DNA of 64,000 nucleotides, from contig JACRNB010000010.1 of assembly GCA_016219425.1 (NCBI GenBank), positions 62,001-126,000 of the forward strand. The letters are read 5' to 3'. The translations under genes were made by a program, and so were the position numbers. Source of the DNA: Betaproteobacteria bacterium. Its GTDB lineage: Bacteria; Pseudomonadota; Gammaproteobacteria; Burkholderiales; Thiobacillaceae. The notes under the pieces are model-generated. The model ran no database searches. It saw only the letters and a list, made by a program, of their open reading frames with translations, and was not told the DNA's origin. Positions 27,405-35,198 of the stretch are shown here, one piece after another (within the stretch, counting starts at the first letter, position 1; every line of letters begins with the position of its first letter).

Positions 27405-27881
27405 ATGGTGAAGTCCGTCCCCACCCTCATCCTCGCCATCGGCAACCCCAGCCGGGGCGATGACGCCCTGGGGCCACTGGCTATCGAGCGCCTGGAGGCG
27501 ATGAAGCTGCCCGACGTGGAATTGCTCACCGACTTCCAGCTCCAGGTGGAACACGTCCTCGACCTGGAGGGCCGCAACGAGGTGATCTTTATCGACGCCG
27601 CCGCGAGCGGGCCGGAGCCGTTTGAATTCCGCCCCCTGCTCCCCGCGCACGACTTCGCCCACACCAGCCATGCCCTGGCGCCGGAAACGGTGTTGGGCGT
27701 CTGCGCGCGCGTGGGCGTGACCCCGCCTGTACAGGCCCATGTGCTGGCCATACGCGGTTACAGGTTCGAACTGGGCGAGCCGCTTTCCGCCGCCGCCGCC
27801 GCCAACCTGGAGGCGGCCCTGCGCTTCCTTCTCGCCAGGGGGTTCCCCCCTTTGCAAAAGGGGGGCAGGGGGGATTTCTGA
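27405..27881 (+). CDS. hoxW: HoxW hydrogenase maturation endopeptidase
   Basis: This 158-residue protease trims the C-terminus of the HoxH precursor after nickel insertion. The N-terminal strand and nickel-contact Asp are in LILAIGNPSRGDDALGP, and the second acidic region is VIFIDAAASGPEP. The His-containing segment FAHTSHALAPETVLG matches the third metal-contact region of the family. I chose the ATG at 27405; the frame upstream is repeat DNA. The last residues (FPPLQKGGRGDF) are encoded by another repeat, so the C-terminus is extended. Confidence 0.9.
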   Translation: MVKSVPTLILAIGNPSRGDDALGPLAIERLEAMKLPDVELLTDFQLQVEHVLDLEGRNEVIFIDAAASGPEPFEFRPLLPAHDFAHTSHALAPETVLGVCARVGVTPPVQAHVLAIRGYRFELGEPLSAAAAANLEAALRFLLARGFPPLQKGGRGDF

Positions 27882-27942
27882 GCCGGCCCGCCTGCGCCGA
27901 GGTCGCTAAATCCCCCTCCTTCCCCCTTTTCCAAAGGGGGAA
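27840..27942. repeat. CCCCCTTTGCAAAAGGGGG-type inverted repeat pair after hoxW
   Basis: Two units, one with CCCCCCTTTGCAAAAGGGGGG at 27845-27865 and an inverted relative (TCCCCCTTTTCCAAAGGGGGA) ending near 27941, surround about 45 nt. The left unit overlaps the hoxW 3' end and supplies its stop. Confidence 0.85.
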
Positions 27943-27983
27943 GTCGCTCAAGTTGACCGCAACGCCCCGCGCGAGCCGCGCGC

Positions 27984-28014
27984 AATAAAAAACGACCGCC
28001 GCAGCGGTCGTTTT
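27984..28014 (-). terminator. Rho-independent terminator of dksA
   Basis: On the minus strand a 9-bp stem (AACGACCGC/GCGGTCGTT) with a 4-nt loop is followed by TTTTTATT, 17 nt after the dksA stop. It is the end of a long minus-strand run of genes that begins at fbpA. Confidence 0.85.
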
Positions 28015-28030
28015 CGGGAGAGGCGGAGCC

Positions 28031-28915
28031 TCAGTCCGCGTACAGCTTCTCCAGGCGCTCGTGTTTTTCCTGCGCCTCAATCGATAGGTCGGCGGTGGGG
28101 CGGGCGAGCAGGCGGGGGATGCCGATGGGGTCGCCGGTCTCCTTGCAGTAGCCGTAGTCGCCGCTCTCGATGCGCGCGAGGGTGGAGTTGATCTTCTTCA
28201 GCAGCTTGCGCTCGCGGTCGCGCACGCGCTGTTCCAGCATGTTTTCCTCTTCCACCGTGGCGCGGTCGTTGGGGTCGGCGAAGACCTCGTTCTCCTTGAG
28301 GTGTTCGCCGGTCTCGCGCGCGTTTTCCAGCATCTCTTCACGCATGGCCTCCAGCTTGGCCTTGAAGTAGGCGAGCTGGACTTCGTTCATGTATTCGTCG
28401 TCCGACATGGTGAGGATGTCGGCGTCGGTCAGCGGCACGCCGACGGCCATCTTCCTCGCCTTGGCGGCGGGTTTTGCGGAGGTCTTGGGGGCGGGGGTTG
28501 CAGCAGCCTGGGGCTTGGCGGGTTTGGTTTCAGCAGATTTCATCGGTGTCGCAGGTTTGGCCGGCGCTGTTGCCGTCTTGGCCGCGGGGGCCTTGGCGGC
28601 GGTCTTGGCGACCGGTTTCGCCGGCGCGGGGGCCGGTGCGGGTTGTACGGAGGCGGCGGTCTTCTTGCCCGTTGCCTTGCTCGCGGTAGCGGCTTTGGCA
28701 GGCGTCGCCTTGGTCGGGGCGGGCGCGATTTTCGCCGGTTTGGGTTTCGCCGGTATTACTTTGGCCGTTGCCTTGGCTGGCGCGGCCTTGGCGGCAGGTT
28801 TTGCGGCGACAGGTTTCGTCGCGGGCGCCTTGGCCGGGGCGGCCTTGGCGGTGGTCTTCTTGGTACTGGCTGTCTTGGCAGCCGGTTTCGGTGTAGCCAC
28901 GCCCGTCTCCTCCAT
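28031..28915 (-). CDS. dksA: DksA-family RNA polymerase secondary-channel protein with long AKP-rich extension
   Basis: Of the 294 residues, the last about 125 are DksA: the coiled coil with an acidic tip (DPNDRATVEEENMLEQRVRDR) and the globular end YGYCKETGDPIGIPRLLARP-TADLS. DksA binds in the RNA polymerase secondary channel and, with ppGpp, tunes rRNA and amino acid promoters. Only one of the four zinc Cys remains (residue 257), as in zinc-free DksA variants. The first about 165 residues are a low-complexity Ala/Lys/Pro/Thr chain resembling histone H1-like tails and absent from E. coli DksA. I chose the ATG at 28915; an upstream ATG at 28966 overlaps the metA stop. Confidence 0.88.
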   Translation of the reverse strand: MEETGVATPKPAAKTASTKKTTAKAAPAKAPATKPVAAKPAAKAAPAKATAKVIPAKPKPAKIAPAPTKATPAKAATASKATGKKTAASVQPAPAPAPAKPVAKTAAKAPAAKTATAPAKPATPMKSAETKPAKPQAAATPAPKTSAKPAAKARKMAVGVPLTDADILTMSDDEYMNEVQLAYFKAKLEAMREEMLENARETGEHLKENEVFADPNDRATVEEENMLEQRVRDRERKLLKKINSTLARIESGDYGYCKETGDPIGIPRLLARPTADLSIEAQEKHERLEKLYAD

Positions 28916-28962
28916 CTGTTGACCGCGCGGAAAAATTAGCGGCGGATTATCCCCCAGAACAC

Positions 28963-30045
28963 TCATCCGTCAACGCCATACAGCCCCAGGGGGTCCGCAG
29001 GGTCTATGCCTTCCATGAACGGGAGGCGGCGTATGGCGTTGGTGACCTGATACATGCAGCCCATCCAGTTGCCCACCACGCCCTCGGCGGTGTCGTGCCA
29101 GGTGTTGTCCAGGGCCGGCGCGACCAGGGCCTCGGGGAACTCCGGCGCGGGCCGGCCCTGTGCGGTGGCCGCCAGCAGGCGCTCGCGCCATTCCAGCAGG
29201 ATGGCCTGCTCGTGCCTGGGCGCATAGTTGTCCGGGAAGGGCGGGAACTCGGGCAGCTTGCCCGCTGCGTAAAGCAGGGCGTCGCGCTTGTATTCCTTGA
29301 GCAGGGAGATGGTGTCGTACTCCGGGTGGCCCTGAAAAAAGACCTGTCGGAAGCCGTCGCGGCTGGTGGCCAGGTGTACGCCCACCGCGTCGCTTTCCAC
29401 CAGTACGCGTAGGCCGGCGGCCTCGAACTGGGCGCGCGAGACGTCGTTCCAGCGCGAGTGCGGCACGTCGAAACGGGTGTTCACGTCCGCCACCAGCGGG
29501 TGGTGCGGTTCCACCACGCGGTGCGAGAACACGCCCCAGCGCTTGGCGGGCTGCTTCACGCGCGGCTGGCCGTAACGGAAATGCAGCACGGCATGGGTGG
29601 CGAGGCAGGAGAGCAGGGTGGTGGTGACGTTGTCCCAGGCCCAGTCGATCACCTCGGAGAGCGGTCCCCAGAACGGCTCCTGCGACAGGTCTTCGCCGGT
29701 GACGTTGGCGCCGGTGATGATGAGGGCGTCCAGGCCGTCGGCCTTCACCTGGTCGAAGGTCTCGTAATAGCGCGCGATATGCGCCGCCGCCTTGGGGCCG
29801 CGCGGGATGGCGTCGAGCGTAAAGGGGTGGACGTAGAACTGGGCGATGGGGTTGCTCTCGCCGATCAGGCGGAAGAACTGGCGCTCGGTCGGCTCCAGGG
29901 CCGCGTCCGGCATCATGTTGAGCAGGCCGATATGCAGTTCGCGGATGGTCTGGTGCAGCGCCCGGCCTTCCGGTAGGACGATGGTGGCGCCTTCCGCCTT
30001 GAGGCGTTGCAGGGTGGGGAGATCGTTGTGGGCGACTAAAGGCAT
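28963..30045 (-). CDS. metA: Homoserine O-succinyltransferase (MetA family)
   Basis: This 360-residue acyltransferase activates homoserine in methionine synthesis. The catalytic Cys147 is in LLSCLATHAVL; the partner His240 and Glu242 are in FFQGHPEYD. It also has MMPDAALEPTERQFFRLI near the N-terminus. Members of this family use either succinyl-CoA or acetyl-CoA, and specificity cannot be read safely here. The start overlaps the stop of the upstream P-loop ATPase gene by 1 nt, so the two are probably translated together. No SAM riboswitch was seen upstream. Confidence 0.93.
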   Translation of the reverse strand: MPLVAHNDLPTLQRLKAEGATIVLPEGRALHQTIRELHIGLLNMMPDAALEPTERQFFRLIGESNPIAQFYVHPFTLDAIPRGPKAAAHIARYYETFDQVKADGLDALIITGANVTGEDLSQEPFWGPLSEVIDWAWDNVTTTLLSCLATHAVLHFRYGQPRVKQPAKRWGVFSHRVVEPHHPLVADVNTRFDVPHSRWNDVSRAQFEAAGLRVLVESDAVGVHLATSRDGFRQVFFQGHPEYDTISLLKEYKRDALLYAAGKLPEFPPFPDNYAPRHEQAILLEWRERLLAATAQGRPAPEFPEALVAPALDNTWHDTAEGVVGNWMGCMYQVTNAIRRLPFMEGIDPADPLGLYGVDG

Positions 30046-30896
30046 CAGGTTTCCTTGCGCGCGATGGCCTTTTCCACCAGCGCGAGAAAGTCCGCCTCGC
30101 TCCGCACCTGGGCGACTTCCTGCGAGGTGACGGTGTAGCCGTGCGGTTCGGCGATGGCTTCGTAGCGCGGCACACGCGAGCGGAACAGGCGCGGGAACAC
30201 CCAGCGCGTGAAGTCGTTGGGTTCCACCTGGGCGACGAACTCCAGACCCTTTTCCTGCATGTAGACGGGCAGGTTCTCGGCCAGGAAGGCGGGGCGGTAG
30301 TACAGGGGCTTGGGGTCGCTCTGGGCGCGGCGGATCAGGGTGTCCTCCTCCTCCGGCGTGGTGACCTTGATGTAGAGGATGAGGGTGTGCGCGGCCAGTT
30401 GGTCGATCACGGCGTCGTCTTCCAGTTCACACAGGCTGCCGCCCACGTCGTTGACGAAGTGGTGGTAGCCGTAGGTCTCCTGCGCCTTGCGCACGAACTC
30501 GGGCACGTCCTTCATGGCGGCGATCTCCGCCTCGCGGTACATGGCCTGGCGGCGCGTGAATTCGGGCAGGGAGAGGCCGTCGAAATCCGGGTTGCCCAGC
30601 TTGCCGACGAAGGACAGCACCGGCCCCAGGTCTTCGATCTTGATGTTGTTGCGGATGTTGATCCAGTCGCGCCGCAGCAGCTCCTTGAGGAAGGGCGCCT
30701 GCATCGCCTGCTGCTTGATCAGGTCGAGGATGGGCTCGTCCAGGTAGCGCGTGCCGATGCGGTAGTCGCCCGAGTAATGGAACCAGTCATGCCGCCGCAG
30801 CAGCGTGGAGATGTAGGTCTTGCCCACGCCGGACATGCCCAGCAGGGTGATGCGTTTGGTTTCCCAGGTGCGAAATTGCTCGGGGGTGAATTTCAT
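30045..30896 (-). CDS. Conserved P-loop ATPase of unknown function, coupled to metA
   Basis: This 283-residue protein has a Walker A motif GMSGVGKT at residues 20-27, after ITLL, then a long acidic/basic soluble region with no membrane segment. Noted segments: YRIGTRYLDEPILDLI, LSFVGKLGNPDFDGLSLPEF and HHFVNDVGGSLCELEDD, the last resembling a Walker B-type strand end. It looks like a small kinase- or GTPase-like P-loop enzyme, but I do not recognise a characterised family. I chose the ATG at 30896, giving MKFTPEQFRTWETKRI; the frame runs open upstream without family-like sequence. Translational coupling with metA suggests a link to methionine or sulfur metabolism, which is inference only. Confidence 0.8.
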   Translation of the reverse strand: MKFTPEQFRTWETKRITLLGMSGVGKTYISTLLRRHDWFHYSGDYRIGTRYLDEPILDLIKQQAMQAPFLKELLRRDWINIRNNIKIEDLGPVLSFVGKLGNPDFDGLSLPEFTRRQAMYREAEIAAMKDVPEFVRKAQETYGYHHFVNDVGGSLCELEDDAVIDQLAAHTLILYIKVTTPEEEDTLIRRAQSDPKPLYYRPAFLAENLPVYMQEKGLEFVAQVEPNDFTRWVFPRLFRSRVPRYEAIAEPHGYTVTSQEVAQVRSEADFLALVEKAIARKET

Positions 30897-30949
30897 GGTG
30901 CGGCGCGGTGTGGATGAAAGGGCGCAAGTGTGCCGCAGATTGACGGTTT

Positions 30950-32020
30950 CTAGGCCGTAAACGCCACCACATGATCCACCCCCAGGGTGATGCCGATGCG
31001 CTCGCCGATGGCGTGGTTGTGGTGCGAGGGCACCAGGGCCAGCACGCGCGCGCCGCTGGGCAGGCGCAGGGTGTAGAGGAACTCCGCGCCGCGGAAGGCC
31101 TTGCGCTCGATCTCCGCCATGAGCAGGCTGGAATCGTCGTGAATGATGTCGTCCGGGCGGATCAGCACCTCCACGCGGCAGCCGCGTTCGCAGTTCAGGC
31201 ACTCGGGCTCAATCTTCTCGGCGTTGCATTGGGTGGGCAGATGCCCTTCCAGCACCCCCAGTTCGATCTCCACCTGATGCTCGTTGAGCACCTCGCCGGT
31301 CAGCAGCACCCCCTGGCCCACGAAGTCGGCCACGAAGCGGTTGGCGGGCTCGTGGTAGAGGCGGTAGGGGGTGTCCCACTGCTGGATCAGGCCCTGGTTC
31401 ATCACTCCCACCACGTCCGCCACGGCGAAGGCCTCGTGCTGGTCGTGGGTCACCAGGAGGGCGGTGATGGCCTCGTGCTTGAGGATGTCGCGCACCTCCA
31501 GCGAGAGTTTTTCCCTGAGTTCCACATCCAGGTTGGAGAAGGGCTCATCCAGCAGCAACAGGCGCGGGCGCGGGGCCAGGGCGCGGGCCAGGGCCACGCG
31601 CTGCTGCTGGCCGCCGGAAAGCTGGTGCGGCCAGGCCTTGGCCTCCGCCTCCAGGCCCACCAGTTCCAGCATCTCGTGCACCCGGTAGTCGCGGTCGCGC
31701 CGGGGCAGATGCGAGAGGCCGAAGTCCACGTTGGCGGCCACGCTGAGGTGGGGGAACAGGGCGTAGTCCTGGAACACCAGCCCCACCCGGCGCTGTTCCG
31801 GCGGCAGGCTGAAGCCGGGCCGGGCCACGGTCTGGCCGTCTATATAAATAGCGCCGGCGGAAAGCTGCTCGAACCCCGCCACCAGGCGCAGGGCGGTGGT
31901 CTTGCCGCAGCCGGAAGGCCCCAGCAGACAGCCGATCTGGCCCGGCTTGAGGGTGAACTGGATGTCCTTCAACACGGCCTTGGGGCCGTAGGACTGGGCG
32001 ACGTTTTCAAGCAGGAGCAT
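30950..32020 (-). CDS. fbpC: Fe(3+) ABC transporter ATP-binding protein (FbpC-like)
   Basis: This 356-residue ATPase powers ferric iron import. Walker A GPSGCGKT is at 34-41, with Q-loop VFQDYALFPHLSV, signature LSGGQQQRVALARAL, Walker B LLLLDEPFSNLD and switch His in LLVTHDQHEAFAVAD. The C-terminal regulatory domain contains an unusual cysteine group, C265-x8-C274-x2-C277-x3-C281, which could bind iron or an Fe-S cluster. A palindromic repeat separates it from fbpB. Confidence 0.92.
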   Translation of the reverse strand: MLLLENVAQSYGPKAVLKDIQFTLKPGQIGCLLGPSGCGKTTALRLVAGFEQLSAGAIYIDGQTVARPGFSLPPEQRRVGLVFQDYALFPHLSVAANVDFGLSHLPRRDRDYRVHEMLELVGLEAEAKAWPHQLSGGQQQRVALARALAPRPRLLLLDEPFSNLDVELREKLSLEVRDILKHEAITALLVTHDQHEAFAVADVVGVMNQGLIQQWDTPYRLYHEPANRFVADFVGQGVLLTGEVLNEHQVEIELGVLEGHLPTQCNAEKIEPECLNCERGCRVEVLIRPDDIIHDDSSLLMAEIERKAFRGAEFLYTLRLPSGARVLALVPSHHNHAIGERIGITLGVDHVVAFTA

Positions 32021-32032
32021 GGCGAGGTTCGC

Positions 32033-32090
32033 GTAGCGCCGGCATCCCTGCCGGCAGGTTGAAAGGAGCCGGCAAGGATGCCGGCGCTAC
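32033..32090. repeat. GTAGCGCCGGC-family inverted repeat between fbpB and fbpC
   Basis: Arms GTAGCGCCGGCATCCCTGCC and its complement ending GGCGCTAC enclose about 12 nt. The minus-strand TAG inside the outer arm is the stop codon of fbpB. Confidence 0.92.
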
Positions 32091-33685
32091 AAGGTCTTCT
32101 CTCGGTCCGAATGCCGTATCAACAGATACACCGGCAACAACCCCGCCAGGGCGATGGCGGCGGCGGGCAGGGCGGCGCGCTCCCACTCCCCCTCGGCGGT
32201 CATCTCGAACACCCGCACCGCCAGGGTGTCCCAGCCGAAGGGGCGGGTCATGAGGGTGATGGGCAGCTCCTTCATGATGTCCACAAAGGTGAGCGCCAGG
32301 GCGGTGAACAGGCTCACCCGCAGCATGGGCAGGTGCACCCGGGTCAGCCGCCGCCAGCCCGTCACCCCGAGGATGCGGGCGGCCTCGTCCACCGAGCGGG
32401 TGATGCGGGCCAGACCCGACTCCAGGGGGCCGAAGCCCACCGCCATGAAGCGGGCGCAATAGGCCAGCAGCATCACCAGCAGGGTGCCCGCCAACACCTG
32501 ACCATCGAGGTGGAAGGCGTCGATCAGCCAGTTGTCCGCCCAGGCCACGGGGATGAACACCCCCACCGCCAGCACCGCCCCCGGCAGGGCGTAGCCCAGA
32601 GCGCCCAGGCGCACGGTGGCGCGCAGGGCGGGAGTGGGATGTAAGCGCTGGCTATACGCCAAAGCCAGCGCCAGAGCCGTCACCAGCAGCGCCCCGAGGC
32701 CCGAGAGCAGCAGGGAATGCCAGGCGAAATCCAGATAGCGGGCGTCGAAATCCTGCTCGAAAGCGGCGGCGGCCCACAGTCCGATCTGCCCCATGGGGAT
32801 GACGAAGGCGAGCAGGAACACGGCCCCGGTCCAGCCCAGGGCCAGCCCCGCGCGCCAGCCGCCGAGGCGGATGCGGGCCGCCTGGGCGGTGCGGGTGGAG
32901 GCGGCGTAGCTGCGCCGGGCGCGCATGGCCGATTCCAGCACCGCCGCCAGGAACACGAAACCGATGAGGATGGAGGCCAGTTGCGCAGCGGCGGGCAGGG
33001 AGAAGAGGGAGAACCAGGCCTTGTAGATGGCGGTGGTGAAGGTGTTGTAGTTGAACACCGAGACCGTGCCGAAGTCCGCCAGGGTCTCCATCAGGGCCAG
33101 CAGCAGCCCCGCCACGATGCCGGGCCGGGCCATGGGCAGGGCGACGCGCCAGAAGCCGGACCAGCGGCTCTGGCCCAGGGACTGGGCCGCCTCCATCAAC
33201 CGCCGGCCCTGGCCCAGAAAGGCGGCGCGGGCGGTGAGGTAGACGTAGGGGTAGAGGGCCAGGGCCATGACGACGATCACCCCGGCGCGGCTGCGGATGG
33301 GCGGCGGCGTCTGAATGCCCCAGACCTCCCGCAGCCAGGTGGCGAGGGGGCCGGTGAAATCCAGCAGGCCCAGCCAGACGAAGCCGGTGACGTAGGCGGG
33401 CAAGGCCAGGGGCAGCAGCAGCGCCCAGGTGAAGAAGCGCCGCCCCGGAAACTCGCAGGCCGCCGTGAGCCAGGCCAGGGACACCCCCAACAGGGTCACG
33501 CCCGCGCCGACTCCCGCCAGCAGCCAGGCGGTGTTCACCAGCAGTTCCGGCAGCACATGCTCGGACAGGTGCGCCCAGAGGGCCGGGTCGGGGTGCAGCA
33601 GGTGAGCCGCCACCACCGCCACCGGGAGGACGGTGATGAGGGCGATGGGGAGGGCGAGGAGCCAGGGGGAAAGCACGGGGATCAA
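32087..33685 (-). CDS. fbpB: Fe(3+) ABC transporter permease (FbpB-like)
   Basis: This 532-residue double permease has about twelve membrane helices in two tandem binding-protein-dependent transport domains. Each half has the EAA-type cytoplasmic loop: EAAQSLGQSRWSGFWRVALP in the first and DEAARILGVTGWRRLTRVHLP in the second, which contact FbpC. The stop codon comes from a palindromic repeat. The gene starts inside the end of the upstream HNH-like frame (4-nt overlap), which separates it from fbpA. Confidence 0.93.
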   Translation of the reverse strand: MIPVLSPWLLALPIALITVLPVAVVAAHLLHPDPALWAHLSEHVLPELLVNTAWLLAGVGAGVTLLGVSLAWLTAACEFPGRRFFTWALLLPLALPAYVTGFVWLGLLDFTGPLATWLREVWGIQTPPPIRSRAGVIVVMALALYPYVYLTARAAFLGQGRRLMEAAQSLGQSRWSGFWRVALPMARPGIVAGLLLALMETLADFGTVSVFNYNTFTTAIYKAWFSLFSLPAAAQLASILIGFVFLAAVLESAMRARRSYAASTRTAQAARIRLGGWRAGLALGWTGAVFLLAFVIPMGQIGLWAAAAFEQDFDARYLDFAWHSLLLSGLGALLVTALALALAYSQRLHPTPALRATVRLGALGYALPGAVLAVGVFIPVAWADNWLIDAFHLDGQVLAGTLLVMLLAYCARFMAVGFGPLESGLARITRSVDEAARILGVTGWRRLTRVHLPMLRVSLFTALALTFVDIMKELPITLMTRPFGWDTLAVRVFEMTAEGEWERAALPAAAIALAGLLPVYLLIRHSDREKTL

Positions 33686-34398
33686 GGCTGAGGTTCTCGA
33701 TCTCGGTAGTTATCAGGGTCCGTGCCTTTGAGTGAACCGCGTAATTTGAATAGGGAATGGGGCTGGTCAGGCTGTCCGTCGGGCTGATTCACATCAATGG
33801 CTGAAAGGCCTACTGAAATTTTCTCAAGGTATTCAAGACGCCGCGCTTTCAGCGACCGTAGCACTTGAGTAGACCAAGGTTCGGGCGCTCGCCAATTGTG
33901 CGGATAGCGTTCTGGCCGATGAGGTTCAGGCTGCTGCGGCGGACACCAGGAGAACAACTCGAAAGCTCGGTACTGAAGGGCCGATAAAACCTGATCGTAA
34001 TAGTCCGAGAGTGCCGCTAACGGGCTGGGCAGCAGGACAAGATTGGCTACTACGGTGTGACAACTCGAGTCGTAGCAGGACTGAGGCCAGATGTGACAGG
34101 CGTGGTAGTTCAGGATTTGTCCACGGGGCGCGCCTATCGCCTGCCGAATGGCATGGTTGGCGTAGGTGTTGTCATCAAGGCGTTCCGTTGCCGTAAATAT
34201 GCCCCTAACCTCGCCACTCCCTGCACGAAATCTGCGTGTTTGTGGAAAGTAGGCCGCCGTTGGATGCTGCGCCAATAGCCAGGAGTGAACGGAAGGGTTT
34301 GCCCAGAGCGCTGTTTCTGCCACCAGAGCAACGAGATCAATGTTGAGTCTTGAGGTTGCTTCCTTAAGTTGTCGAAGGCCATCAATTGGCATAGACAA
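33682..34398 (-). CDS. Uncharacterised protein with HNH-like motif
   Basis: This 238-residue protein has a central segment NYHACHIWPQSCYDSSCHTV, followed by VANLVLLPSPLAALSDYYD. The spacing of His, Asn and Asp resembles an HNH nuclease core, but the match is loose. Base composition is clearly lower in GC than the neighbouring transporter genes, a sign of acquisition. It lies between vapBC and fbpB inside an otherwise standard fbpABC operon and overlaps the fbpB start by 4 nt. The function is not known; a nuclease role is a guess from the motif. Confidence 0.65.
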   Translation of the reverse strand: MSMPIDGLRQLKEATSRLNIDLVALVAETALWANPSVHSWLLAQHPTAAYFPQTRRFRAGSGEVRGIFTATERLDDNTYANHAIRQAIGAPRGQILNYHACHIWPQSCYDSSCHTVVANLVLLPSPLAALSDYYDQVLSALQYRAFELFSWCPPQQPEPHRPERYPHNWRAPEPWSTQVLRSLKARRLEYLEKISVGLSAIDVNQPDGQPDQPHSLFKLRGSLKGTDPDNYRDREPQP

Positions 34399-34458
34399 AT
34401 CCGTTCAGGCCCAAATTTGCATTACCCGGCCATGTGGTTCCGGTGTCGCCACAAGTCA

Positions 34459-34854
34459 TCAACGTGGTATCCAGTTTTCCAGCATCAAACCGGCTACCCG
34501 TTCGTAGTGGCGACGATTGCCGGTGACGAGAACCGCACCGTGGACAAGGCTTATGGAGGCTATCCACAAGTCCGCATCCGCAATGAGTTGCCCGCTTCGC
34601 TCCAGTTGCGCCTTGATGGCGCCGAACCGTTCGGCGGCCAACATGTTCATCTCAATAACCGGCAGGGAATGTAGAAAGGCGATGACCCGGTTTTGGTTCC
34701 TTTCCGGGTGCAATGACTTTGCCGCCCCGAAGGCCAGTTCCGCTGCTGTTATCCAGGTGGTGGCAATCGCATCCAGAGTCGCTTCCCTTTGCGCGATCAC
34801 CGCCCGGTTACCGCGCAGGATTTCCACGCAGGTATCGGTATCCAGCACCCTCAC
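34459..34854 (-). CDS. VapC-type PIN-domain toxin
   Basis: This 131-residue PIN RNase toxin has MRVLDTDTCVEILRG (metal-binding Asp5 and Asp7), an internal Glu in AAELAFGAAKS, and Asp residues in LIADADLWIASISLVHGAVLVTGN. All catalytic positions appear intact. Its start overlaps the antitoxin stop by 4 nt. Base composition is below that of fbpA and fbpB, so it is probably recently acquired. Confidence 0.9.
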   Translation of the reverse strand: MRVLDTDTCVEILRGNRAVIAQREATLDAIATTWITAAELAFGAAKSLHPERNQNRVIAFLHSLPVIEMNMLAAERFGAIKAQLERSGQLIADADLWIASISLVHGAVLVTGNRRHYERVAGLMLENWIPR

Positions 34855-35132
34855 AGCTGTACCTCCCGGCCCAGGCTGCGACTTGCGTAAATAGCACTGA
34901 TTTCTCCTTCAACCGTCAGGTTCGATTCCCACTGCCCAGCCAACTCGTTCCACAAGGCGACCTGGCGGGCGGTTTCCTGCGGGTCATACCCCTGCGTGGG
35001 CAATTGTCCGTGCAGGCCTTGCTCTACCAAATGGATAAAGGCCTTGTTGACGCTGCGGTGATGACGCTCCGCATCACGACGAACTTGATCCAACAGAAAA
35101 TCTGGAATGTCTTTGATAGTCATGGAAGACAT
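34851..35132 (-). CDS. VapB/FitA-type ribbon-helix-helix antitoxin
   Basis: This 93-residue protein begins SSMTIKDIPDFLLDQVRRDA with HHRSVNKAFIHLVEQGL, a ribbon-helix-helix DNA-binding fold of the FitA/StbC type. The C-terminal part (ALWNELAGQWESNL) would bind the toxin. It directly precedes the PIN toxin gene and lies 66 nt downstream of the fbpA stop. Confidence 0.85.
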   Translation of the reverse strand: MSSMTIKDIPDFLLDQVRRDAERHHRSVNKAFIHLVEQGLHGQLPTQGYDPQETARQVALWNELAGQWESNLTVEGEISAIYASRSLGREVQL

Positions 35133-35198
35133 GGCGGCCCCAATAAGAACGGATAGAAACCATTATGGTTGCCATCCATCCTCGTCAACAAGCGTTGA

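Noticed and set aside
30897-30949. SAM riboswitch or leader upstream of the ATPase-metA pair
   Set aside because: The gap is only 53 nt and contains no aptamer-like structure or terminator.
33682-34398. Firm assignment as a restriction endonuclease
   Set aside because: Only a loose HNH-like His/Asn/Asp pattern is visible, with no companion methyltransferase, so it is reported as uncharacterised.
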